This document shows positions 1 through 5,766 of a stretch of 8,706 nucleotides of DNA, one piece after another. The notes beneath the pieces are model-generated. The model saw only the letters and a program-made list of their open reading frames with translations. It was not told where the DNA came from and searched no databases. Within the stretch, counting starts at the first letter, position 1. Each line of letters starts with the position of its first letter. Origin of the DNA: Candidatus Heimdallarchaeota archaeon AB_125 (GTDB lineage: Archaea; Asgardarchaeota; Heimdallarchaeia; Heimdallarchaeales; Heimdallarchaeaceae); assembly GCA_001940755.1 (NCBI GenBank), contig MEHH01000098.1:1-8706 (forward strand), in the 5' to 3' direction. The position numbers and the translations under genes were made by a program.

Positions 1-171
1 TCCAGGTTTAACCATTTCGTTAAGCTTTGCCAAAATACTTTTAGCTACTTCTCCAGCTTTCTTGTATTTATCTAGTGGAGTTTCTTCAATAACTTCTTCT
101 GCTTCTTCTTCGACTTTTTCAGGAGTTTCTTCTTTGACTTCCTCTTTAGTCTTTTTTTCTTCACTAGCCAT
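1..171 (-). CDS. map: Probable type-2 methionine aminopeptidase, N-terminal part (cut by window edge)
   Basis: Only the first 57 residues are visible; the gene runs off the left edge. The reading frame opens at an ATG (169-171) preceded by GGTGA (177-181) five bases away, a good archaeal ribosome binding site. Residues 1-32 are almost entirely Glu, Lys, Val and Thr, a highly charged and probably disordered extension. From residue 33 the sequence reads LDKYKKAGEVAKSIL and ends in MVKPG. This matches the first helix and the following turn of the pita-bread fold in archaeal and eukaryotic type-2 methionine aminopeptidases, which remove the initiator Met from nascent proteins. The metal-binding residues lie outside the window, so the family is inferred from this short helix. 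The related PA2G4/EBP1 proteins start in a similar way and cannot be excluded. The charged extension is unlike typical archaeal enzymes, which begin almost directly at this helix. Confidence 0.6.
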   Translation of the reverse strand, partial: MASEEKKTKEEVKEETPEKVEEEAEEVIEETPLDKYKKAGEVAKSILAKLNEMVKPG

Positions 172-180
172 TAATTTCAC

Positions 181-206
181 CAGAATTGAAAACTACTTCA
201 ATTCTG
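181..206. repeat. Perfect inverted repeat, candidate operator of the aminopeptidase gene
   Basis: CAGAATTGAA (181-190) and TTCAATTCTG (197-206) are exact reverse complements separated by six bases. On the minus strand the repeat starts directly after the TATA box (207-215) and reaches to the ribosome binding site. It therefore fills the space between TATA and the expected transcription start near 185. A homodimeric repressor bound here would block RNA polymerase recruitment, a common arrangement in archaea. If transcription starts further upstream, it could instead form a leader hairpin. No regulator gene is visible in the window. Confidence 0.7.
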
Positions 207-215
207 TATTTATAA
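207..215 (-). promoter_or_regulatory. TATA box of the aminopeptidase gene
   Basis: On the minus strand this reads TTATAAATA. Its centre is about 40 bases ahead of the ATG, which puts the expected start site near 185 and gives a leader of about 14 bases that holds the GGTGA ribosome binding site. No clear BRE precedes it. Confidence 0.6.
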
Positions 216-240
216 CCTTGACGCTTTATTCACTTTATTT

Positions 241-265
241 GAAAGAAAAGAAAAAAAGAAAGAGA
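241..265 (-). terminator. Pyrimidine-tract terminator after the M48 protease gene
   Basis: The minus-strand transcript leaving the protease stop codon meets an uninterrupted C/T run of about 25 bases that is mostly T. There is no hairpin. This is the usual form of intrinsic terminator in archaea. It is followed by TTTCAAATAAA (234-244), a sequence also found after the tract at 2126-2154. Confidence 0.55.
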
Positions 266-281
266 TTGTTTTTTTCAGTTT

Positions 282-2075
282 TTAGATTGGAATCCCATAG
301 AAAATACAAGCTATAGCTGCAATAAACAATATTCCTACTAGAATCCAACTGAAAATATCTCTATTGGAACCCATTTTATCTCTACCATCAAGAGTATATA
401 ATCTCTTGATCATAACTACAGGTCTTGGAGTTCGTCTATACCATCCTTCAATAGTAACTTGAGTACCGATCATTCGGGGTACCTTCATGAGAGCAGTAAA
501 GAATCTAAAAATACCTATTGCTGGATTGTAATCTAAAGTAATTATGCCTGAAGGATCCTGTAGAACAACATCCTCACTGAAATAATAACCTGGTTGACCT
601 CTGCCAATAATTGTTCCCTGCAAGCGAATAGGTTTTCCTCTGAATGGAGAAGCTTCTGCGTACCCATCATCTGAAACATCGGTTACAGCACTCATAATGG
701 AAAGTAAAGGTTGATCTTCAGCAAGACGAGGATACTTTACTCTTGTTCTCCAGATCCAGATTAACCCTGCAATACCAAAACCAGATCCAACACCAATCCA
801 CATCCACATAGAGTTATAAGCTGAAGGATAGAAACCATAGAGTATTCCTATAATTGCTGGTAAGATGAAAATTAATGCAGGTGCTATATACATCAAGAAA
901 AGATCTACAAGAAATTCATCCCATAATGATTCTCTGATTTGATCCTCTCCTAAAGCAGGATATGCTCTTTTCATATTCATTTCCTCAGCTAAATCATCAA
1001 GAGCTAGAAGTCTCTTAGCGGCTAGAGGATGAGTAGACTGGAGTTCTAAGAAACCACCCCAAGGACTTTCAAGATCCCAAGCAGCTGCTTTAACAACCAT
1101 ATCAGGATCTATGTCACCAACTTGTGATTGAGCATAAGCTGTCATCACTAAACCTCTTGCAGCATTAATATCGAAAATGTTCAATGATCTTGTAGCATTA
1201 GTAAAACCAAATCTATTGTAAGCTCTTGTTCTTGATCTTCTATCAACATTTTTGTCATTCATTGTTTGAGCGTATTGAGCTTGAGATTGAACCATTCCAT
1301 AGGCTATCTTAACAAGAGCTCTGGATAAACTAGCAGGATTTTTTGTTTCTTCTCCTGCGAATCTATCTGCATAATACTCCCTAACTCTACTTAGAAACAT
1401 TACTAGAAATTGACTTACAATGTAGAATATGTAAGATACTACCATTGTAACAATTGCAGCTGTTGCAATAGCTGCAGCGCCTTTATTATCGCTTCCACCA
1501 GAAAGAGCACCAGATCGCATAAATCCTCTTGAGAAGATGTAGAAAGTATAAAGAATCATAGGTACAGCTGCTGCTATAGTCATAAATAGAAAATCCATAT
1601 GAACAATGTGACCTATTTCATGCCCTACAACTCCAATTTGTTCTTCTGGAGTTAACAAATTAAGAATCCCATCCGATATAACTAATCGAGCATTTTTCTT
1701 GAAACGACCGTAAGTTAATGCAGTTGGCATTTGATCGTGTATCATTCCTATTTTCTTAATAGAGATTCCATGTAATTGACTTTGATCAGAGATAAATTGT
1801 GCTAAATGAGGTGGCAATTGCATTGGCTCTATCCAGCTCATTTTGTGTAGCCATCTGAAATTTAAGTCAAGAAGCCATGGAGAAATTAAGAATTGTAATA
1901 TTACAATGGTTAAAGCTATAAGAATTGGAAAAACAACTATCGAAAATGTTTCTGATACTAGTGTAGCACCTCCAACATAGACAGCTATTAGCATAGCTCC
2001 AATCGCTACAGCATAAACTAAACCCCAGAGAAAAGCTAGAGTTAGCATTCCCCTAAAAATTATCCTGAACTTCAT
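282..2075 (-). CDS. Membrane M48 metalloprotease, HtpX-like, with C-terminal beta domain
   Basis: This is a zinc endopeptidase of the M48 family, expected to degrade misfolded or regulatory membrane proteins. The 597-residue protein has two N-terminal membrane helices (about 12-37 and 45-68) and the zinc motif HEIGH at 152-156. Two more helices follow (about 163-182 and 200-228), then REYYAD at 232-237, whose Glu233 should be the third zinc ligand. STHP at 347-350 is the usual C-terminal landmark of the peptidase unit. HtpX enzymes normally end near there. This one adds two helices (about 392-415 and 423-442), a beta-rich soluble segment (about 478-560, OB-like in pattern) and a last helix (575-595). 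Similar tails occur in some bacterial and archaeal M48 proteins as far as I recall, so the architecture is uncommon rather than new. The ATG at 2075 is chosen because the TATA box at 2104-2111 leaves a leader of only about 8 bases. All catalytic residues are present, so activity is likely; the substrate is unknown. Confidence 0.93.
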   Translation of the reverse strand: MKFRIIFRGMLTLAFLWGLVYAVAIGAMLIAVYVGGATLVSETFSIVVFPILIALTIVILQFLISPWLLDLNFRWLHKMSWIEPMQLPPHLAQFISDQSQLHGISIKKIGMIHDQMPTALTYGRFKKNARLVISDGILNLLTPEEQIGVVGHEIGHIVHMDFLFMTIAAAVPMILYTFYIFSRGFMRSGALSGGSDNKGAAAIATAAIVTMVVSYIFYIVSQFLVMFLSRVREYYADRFAGEETKNPASLSRALVKIAYGMVQSQAQYAQTMNDKNVDRRSRTRAYNRFGFTNATRSLNIFDINAARGLVMTAYAQSQVGDIDPDMVVKAAAWDLESPWGGFLELQSTHPLAAKRLLALDDLAEEMNMKRAYPALGEDQIRESLWDEFLVDLFLMYIAPALIFILPAIIGILYGFYPSAYNSMWMWIGVGSGFGIAGLIWIWRTRVKYPRLAEDQPLLSIMSAVTDVSDDGYAEASPFRGKPIRLQGTIIGRGQPGYYFSEDVVLQDPSGIITLDYNPAIGIFRFFTALMKVPRMIGTQVTIEGWYRRTPRPVVMIKRLYTLDGRDKMGSNRDIFSWILVGILFIAAIACIFYGIPI

Positions 2076-2103
2076 AATATCATGATAACCTTGAACACAC
2101 TAG

Positions 2104-2111
2104 TATATATT
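2104..2111 (-). promoter_or_regulatory. TATA box of the M48 protease gene
   Basis: The minus strand reads AATATATA, preceded by a run of A (2114-2122) in the BRE position. The centre near 2108 predicts a start close to 2083, about eight bases before the ATG. The mRNA would be nearly leaderless. An AAGGT further upstream (2088-2092) lies ahead of that start and should not act as a ribosome binding site. Confidence 0.55.
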
Positions 2112-2125
2112 GCTTTTTTTTTATT

Positions 2126-2154
2126 TGAAAAAAAGAAAAAGAAAAAGAAAAGAA
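2126..2154 (-). terminator. Pyrimidine-tract terminator after the phosphodiesterase gene
   Basis: Directly after the TAA stop (2155-2157) the minus-strand transcript enters about 28 bases of nearly pure T with scattered C and no hairpin. The tract runs into TTTCAAATAAA (2120-2130), identical to the end of the terminator at 241-265. It lies just ahead of the protease promoter, so the two genes are probably separate transcription units. Confidence 0.6.
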
Positions 2155-3585
2155 TTATTTTCTCCTTCTTCTCACTATTACAGGTATTACTAATAACATA
2201 GCTAGTAAAGAGAAGAAAGCATAATTTCCTTCATCAGTTAAAGTATAGTATTTGTAGATATAGTCGTCTGCTCGGGTTCCAAAAATTTCAGTTAAGATAG
2301 TACCTTCAGCACCGAAACCTGAATCTAATCCTATTAGAGCTAAAGCTGTTGGAGCTACACTGCGTATATCAATTCCACTTATAGTGGCATTTTGTTTGAT
2401 ACCGGGTCCAGATGCAATGAAAATTCCTCTCATATCTTCATTTGTGTTAAGATATCCATGCATTCCTACATATGTTGAACCAAAGTTTCTTGAATACCCA
2501 GGTTCAATCCAGACAGAGATGTTAACTCCTCTATTAGGATGATTGAGGTTTATTGCATCATTTTCTGCATTTACATATACAGCTTGAATAGTGGGATCTG
2601 CGTCTAAGTAAGTCGCAAATACTTCAGCTTTTGTAACATTTGTTTCACCAATGAAGTAGAGTAATTCAACCGCTGCATCATGAGCAATATATGGAGTTAC
2701 TCCAGTTGCGGCTACTGCGTCTAAGAAGGAAGTTCTATCTTCCAAGAAATATTCACTATCTGTAACCTCAGCCATCCCATGGTCAGACACAATGAAAACA
2801 GCTGTAGTTTTCAGCAGGTCATTTTTCTCTAGTTTCTCATAGAATTTGTTAAATGCATTTTCCAGAGCACCTATCACGTTGTCTAATGTTATGGAATCTA
2901 CTCCAGAATAATGTCCAGCACTGTCAACTCCTGGCAACCAAGCCCAAACCATTTTGACTGTAGGATCATCAATAATTGTCTGTGCAGCTTTATTTGCTAT
3001 TCCTAAATCTGTTCTTTGACTTTGAGCACCCATATAATCATAATCGTATAGATATGTGGGAACTATTCCACCATAGTTAGTTCCTGAATCATGGTAAGGC
3101 CAAGCAATTACACATGTTTTAGCTCCTTGTTCTTCTGCATGTATAACAGCAGGTTTGGAAGTTATTAGGTGCAATCCTGTATTTGTGTCTCGGTATGGAT
3201 CATTTGAATCTGAAAATAGAGAATAGGTTTTATTATCTTCCCAGTCATAAAATGAGTTTCCTATAATCCCATGTTCGTCAACATGATTACCAGTTATCAA
3301 AGATACATGATTAACAGCTGTAACTGTAGGATTTGAAGGCACACTGTATGCTGCAGTAACTCCTTCTTCCATAATCCATTTGAAGATAGGTCCAACAGAC
3401 GCTCTTTGGAGGTAGTCAAATCTAAAAGCATCCACACTAAAAACTACTACCCTTTCCACAGTTGATACTTGGTTCAAAACCATTGTATCATACTGGTTCA
3501 TTGCCATTATGGACATAGAAGATGAAAGTGCTGCAACAATAACTAATGCAAAAATCACTGATTTCTTATTATTTTTTAGCTTCAT
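2155..3585 (-). CDS. Secreted, membrane-anchored type I phosphodiesterase/nucleotide pyrophosphatase
   Basis: This is an alkaline-phosphatase-superfamily hydrolase of the NPP type, cleaving phosphodiester or pyrophosphate bonds with two metal ions. Numbered from the ATG at 3585, the protein has 476 residues. An N-terminal hydrophobic signal segment spans about 10-28. All expected active-site residues are present: Asp52 in SVDAFR, the nucleophile Thr89 in PTVTAVNH, Asn110 exactly 21 residues later as in the family, Asp221 and His225 in GVDSAGH, Asp268-His269 in SDHGM, and His376 in GMHGY. A C-terminal helix (about 455-471) followed by RRRRK anchors the catalytic domain outside the cell. An in-frame GTG at 3594 would add three residues, but it lies at the predicted transcription start, and GTGA just ahead of the ATG can serve as ribosome binding site. 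The substrate could be nucleotides, lipid headgroups or other phosphodiesters and cannot be read from the sequence. The gene follows the HAD gene by about 60 bases but has its own strong promoter. Confidence 0.92.
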   Translation of the reverse strand: MKLKNNKKSVIFALVIVAALSSSMSIMAMNQYDTMVLNQVSTVERVVVFSVDAFRFDYLQRASVGPIFKWIMEEGVTAAYSVPSNPTVTAVNHVSLITGNHVDEHGIIGNSFYDWEDNKTYSLFSDSNDPYRDTNTGLHLITSKPAVIHAEEQGAKTCVIAWPYHDSGTNYGGIVPTYLYDYDYMGAQSQRTDLGIANKAAQTIIDDPTVKMVWAWLPGVDSAGHYSGVDSITLDNVIGALENAFNKFYEKLEKNDLLKTTAVFIVSDHGMAEVTDSEYFLEDRTSFLDAVAATGVTPYIAHDAAVELLYFIGETNVTKAEVFATYLDADPTIQAVYVNAENDAINLNHPNRGVNISVWIEPGYSRNFGSTYVGMHGYLNTNEDMRGIFIASGPGIKQNATISGIDIRSVAPTALALIGLDSGFGAEGTILTEIFGTRADDYIYKYYTLTDEGNYAFFSLLAMLLVIPVIVRRRRK

Positions 3586-3613
3586 GTGAGTCACAATGCT
3601 ATAAGTAAGAGAG

Positions 3614-3629
3614 AATATATTTCTTTCGC
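3614..3629 (-). promoter_or_regulatory. BRE and TATA box of the phosphodiesterase gene
   Basis: On the minus strand GCGAAAG (3623-3629) is followed directly by AAATATATT (3614-3622), a textbook archaeal BRE plus TATA. The centre near 3618 predicts a start at about 3593. That leaves a leader of about 8 bases before the ATG at 3585 and argues against the GTG at 3594. Confidence 0.7.
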
Positions 3630-3645
3630 ATAAACTTGGAGAATA

Positions 3646-4323
3646 TCAAGAATTTTCACATAATAAAGAGATTAATTCAGACATATCTTTGACAGTATAA
3701 TTTGCTTCTATCTTCTTTCTTCTTGTTCCAGGAGCACTTTCTAGTCCAAAATAAACAAAATCTATTCCTGCATTTATTGCTGTCTCAGCATCTACCCAAG
3801 AATCACCTATAAAAATTGTTGATTCCTTTGTTTTACCAAACTTCTCAATGAGTTTTTCAATTCCCTCCGGGTCAGGTTTACTGTTTTTCACTTCATCCCT
3901 AGTTAACACATATTCAAAATAATCAGTCATTTTGAATGTCTGTAATGCATAATCTGTTAGTTTTCTTGCATTGTTTGTATAAATCACCATAATGTGCCCC
4001 TCTGCTTTCAATCTTTCGAGTGTTTTCTAGACATTCTTTATTGCATATGCATTTTCATATCCTTTTAGTTCGAATTCCAACACTAAATCCCAAGCTTTCT
4101 TATGATATTTCCCAGAGGGATCATTTTCCTTTACTAATCCCACGAGTTCCAATATCGTATATATTGTATTTTTGATTTTCAGAAAGTCTTCCTCTGATAT
4201 CAACTGTTTTAGAATATTACGAACTTCATCTCTAATTCCCATATAATCTATATTTGATTGAATCAAGGTCCCATCCAAATCAAAAATTATCAGAAGTTGA
4301 GAATCAGATTTGCTTACCATCAT
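3646..4323 (-). pseudogene. HAD-superfamily phosphatase interrupted by one in-frame TAG
   Basis: Read through, this is a 225-position HAD hydrolase resembling phosphoglycolate phosphatases. Numbered from the ATG at 4321-4323, it has motif I DLDGT with Asp15 and Asp17, motif II Thr116 in IYTNN, motif III Lys149 in NSKPDP, and motif IV GDSWVD with Asp174 and Asp178. A TAG at 4027-4029 (codon 99) stops the frame between the cap domain and motif II. Both halves are in the same frame, so this is a single-codon change and not a frameshift. The stop falls in a surface helix (AIKNV, stop, KTLERLKAEG) where relatives carry Glu, Lys or Gln, each one base from TAG. It may be a recent nonsense mutation, a sequencing error, or a codon read as an amino acid such as pyrrolysine. 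GAGGGG six bases ahead of an ATG at 3988-3990 might allow separate translation of the second half. An upstream start at 4359 is rejected because it would place the TATA box inside the gene. Confidence 0.8.
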
Positions 4324-4340
4324 CTGATGTGTAAATCTTG

Positions 4341-4357
4341 TATTTTTATAGTTTCTC
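4341..4357 (-). promoter_or_regulatory. BRE and TATA box of the interrupted HAD gene
   Basis: The minus strand reads GAGAAA (4352-4357) followed by CTATAAAAATA (4341-4351). The expected start is near 4321, right at the twin ATG codons at 4321-4323 and 4318-4320. The mRNA would be leaderless. This fixes the gene start downstream of the longest open frame. Confidence 0.65.
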
Positions 4358-4420
4358 AAATGAAAACAATAGTTAATCTTTTATTTTTAAGCATCAATAT
4401 TATTTTGGTGTTCATTTGAG
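4355..4420. repeat. Inverted repeat flanking the divergent promoter region
   Basis: CTCAAATGAA (4355-4364) and TTCATTTGAG (4411-4420) are exact reverse complements, 46 bases apart. One arm overlaps the BRE of the HAD gene and the other covers the start codon of the plus-strand gene. A 15-base extension of the first arm recurs with one change at 7504-7518. The arms may be sites for a shared regulator of both directions. The AT-rich background weakens the case. Confidence 0.45.
4380..4390 (+). promoter_or_regulatory. Possible TATA box of the TPR-like gene
   Basis: TTTATTTTTAA is the best A/T box ahead of the plus-strand gene. The predicted start near 4411 would fall after the GGTG ribosome binding site at 4407-4410, so the fit is imperfect and the real box may lie slightly upstream. 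Confidence 0.3.
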
Positions 4421-5642
4421 TACAAAGAGTCTCGAATTCCAGTTCTTACATTATGAACCAGTTTATTCTAATCTAAAAACATCTTATGATGGATATTCTA
4501 AACTTTACAATGAGTTTAAAGATGCTGGGGAAGACAATGTTACGTTTAAGGTTTTGTCATATTTCTATGCTGGAATGCTTTATGTAGTCAAAGGAGACGA
4601 AGTATTTGGAAAGGATAAGAAAGATGATGCTCAGAAGAACTTTGAGGAAGCTTTAAAGCTACTAGTAAGAGCTAGAGCATCTAGAGGGAGAGAAGGAGAT
4701 AAAATCTTCAACGAAATGGTAAAATGGATAAATTATGCAGAAGGGATGTATAGAATTTGTTCCTCATATCTAGAAGAAGATTCAGATAAACAAATCCAAG
4801 CTGCAAAAGAAGCAATTGGTTTCTTTGAAGAATTCTCAGAAAATCGTAAAAGTGATGAAAATAGAGTTGACTTATCTGTTTCAAATGCTCGAATTAGTTA
4901 TGCTAAATATGTATTAGAATTTAAGCTCTCTGAATCCAAATCAGACAATACTAAAATATCAAAGAAACATCTTTTAAATGCTAGAACTGAACTAATGAAA
5001 GCTAATTTTCTGTTTAAATCATTAGATGATGAAATGGATGATTTGCATAATAAAATTGATGAGATCACTAAATTACATATAGTGGAGAGAGCTGAATGGT
5101 TTTGGGATCAAGGAACCCAAAATATAATTGTAAGTAATTTTACTGAAGCTTTAAGATTATTTGCGATTGCATCAAAATACTATGCGCGAGCAAGCGTAAT
5201 CTGTGCAAACTTCATGGAACAGAGATTGTATTTAGCTCTATCTAGAATTACACAAGCTAGTCAACTCGAATCTGAAGCTAATGAACTCTATAAAAGGAGA
5301 GATAATCCTATAGATGCAAGTAGTAAATTTAAAGCAGCAGTTGAATCAGTAGATATCGCTTTAGGTCTTTTGTCAAGTATTAAAAGTGAATCGCTCATCA
5401 CAAACATGACAGCTCAACGTTCTTTTTATGAGGCGCTTGCATCTGAAACAGAAGGAATTGCATTGTTTGACAAAGAACAATTTAAGGATGCTTTAGCTAA
5501 ATTTGAGGAGGCTATGAAAAGACTTGAAGAAACTCATTTAAGTGCCTCTGAAGGCAATCTAGAACAGTTATTAGAATTTGTGAGAACTGCAAAGAGTGAA
5601 GTAGAAGGATACATTTCTATGGCACAAGCTATGACCATATAG
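4416..5642 (+). CDS. Helical TPR-like repeat protein of unknown function
   Basis: I do not recognise a named family. The 408-residue product is soluble, with no signal peptide or membrane helix. It is almost entirely alpha-helical, with a repeating pattern of Ala, Tyr, Leu and Phe at helix-packing positions. The clearest TPR-like unit is at about 337-371 (FYEALASETEGIALF followed by FKDALAKFEEAM). Weaker ones lie at about 45-85, 225-260 and 285-320. Such arrays are protein-binding scaffolds in the cytoplasm. The start is a TTG at 4416-4418 with GGTG (4407-4410) five bases ahead. The next in-frame ATG is residue 54, inside the helical array, so the TTG start is favoured. The frame ends TAG-TAA, a tandem stop. 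The gene is the only plus-strand protein gene, divergent from the interrupted HAD gene and followed by the C/D sRNA. Its partners are unknown. Confidence 0.85.
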   Translation: MSTKSLEFQFLHYEPVYSNLKTSYDGYSKLYNEFKDAGEDNVTFKVLSYFYAGMLYVVKGDEVFGKDKKDDAQKNFEEALKLLVRARASRGREGDKIFNEMVKWINYAEGMYRICSSYLEEDSDKQIQAAKEAIGFFEEFSENRKSDENRVDLSVSNARISYAKYVLEFKLSESKSDNTKISKKHLLNARTELMKANFLFKSLDDEMDDLHNKIDEITKLHIVERAEWFWDQGTQNIIVSNFTEALRLFAIASKYYARASVICANFMEQRLYLALSRITQASQLESEANELYKRRDNPIDASSKFKAAVESVDIALGLLSSIKSESLITNMTAQRSFYEALASETEGIALFDKEQFKDALAKFEEAMKRLEETHLSASEGNLEQLLEFVRTAKSEVEGYISMAQAMTI

Positions 5643-5650
5643 TAAATCAT

Positions 5651-5664
5651 CGAAACCTTTAAAC
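5651..5664 (+). promoter_or_regulatory. BRE and TATA box of the C/D box sRNA
   Basis: CGAAACC (5651-5657) is followed by TTTAAAC (5658-5664), a strong archaeal BRE/TATA pair just after the TPR-like gene stop codon. The centre near 5661 predicts a start at about 5686-5687. That is exactly where the terminal stem of the sRNA begins. Confidence 0.65.
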
Positions 5665-5670
5665 CAAAAC

Positions 5671-5685
5671 TTATTATTTTCTTTT
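5671..5685 (+). terminator. T-rich terminator of the TPR-like gene
   Basis: TTATTATTTTCTTTT lies about 30 bases after the stop codon of the plus-strand gene, with no hairpin. It would end that mRNA just before the sRNA start, keeping the two transcripts separate. Confidence 0.45.
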
Positions 5686-5759
5686 GAGGAATTAGCTGAT
5701 GATGACACAACGGTCGAGTGATAACATGATCGCTGATGGGCGGTCTGAGGCAGTTCTTC
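5686..5759 (+). ncRNA. Box C/D guide sRNA predicted to direct 2'-O-methylation of 16S rRNA C1402
   Basis: The RNA should assemble with L7Ae, Nop5 and fibrillarin and guide rRNA methylation. Box C is ATGATGA (5699-5705), D' is GTGA (5718-5721), C' is ATGATCG (5726-5732) and D is CTGA (5745-5748). Both guides are exactly 12 bases and D'-C' is 4, the canonical compact archaeal layout of 50 bases. Bases 5686-5697 pair with 5749-5759 in an 11-pair stem (some G-U) with one bulged A at 5694. The D guide (5733-5744, CTGATGGGCGGT) pairs with conserved 16S bases 1398-1408 through ten Watson-Crick pairs and one G-U. Its fifth base before box D, G5740, faces C1402 (E. coli numbering). The D' guide (CACAACGGTCGA) has no target I recognise. 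The segment is clearly richer in G and C than its surroundings. The weak points are the degenerate C' and D' boxes, which is common in this class. Confidence 0.85.
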
Positions 5760-5766
5760 ATTATTT

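Noticed and set aside
62..316. Plus-strand Ser-rich open frame
   Set aside because: It is the antisense shadow of the Glu/Lys-rich aminopeptidase start and crosses its promoter and the protease terminator.
2078..2087. TATCATGATA palindrome at the M48 protease start site as an operator
   Set aside because: A 10-base self-complementary A/T-rich word is expected by chance at this rate; nothing else supports it.
3586..3594. GTG start of the phosphodiesterase
   Set aside because: It coincides with the predicted transcription start, and the ATG nine bases on has GTGA just ahead.
3646..4359. Two separate small HAD genes or a frameshifted gene
   Set aside because: Both halves share one frame with a single TAG between them; the apparent start of the second half is a TTG leucine codon inside a conserved helix.
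5686..5759. A tRNA or other cloverleaf RNA in the G/C-richer gap
   Set aside because: There is no acceptor stem, T-loop or anticodon arm; the boxes and 12-base guides fit a C/D sRNA instead.
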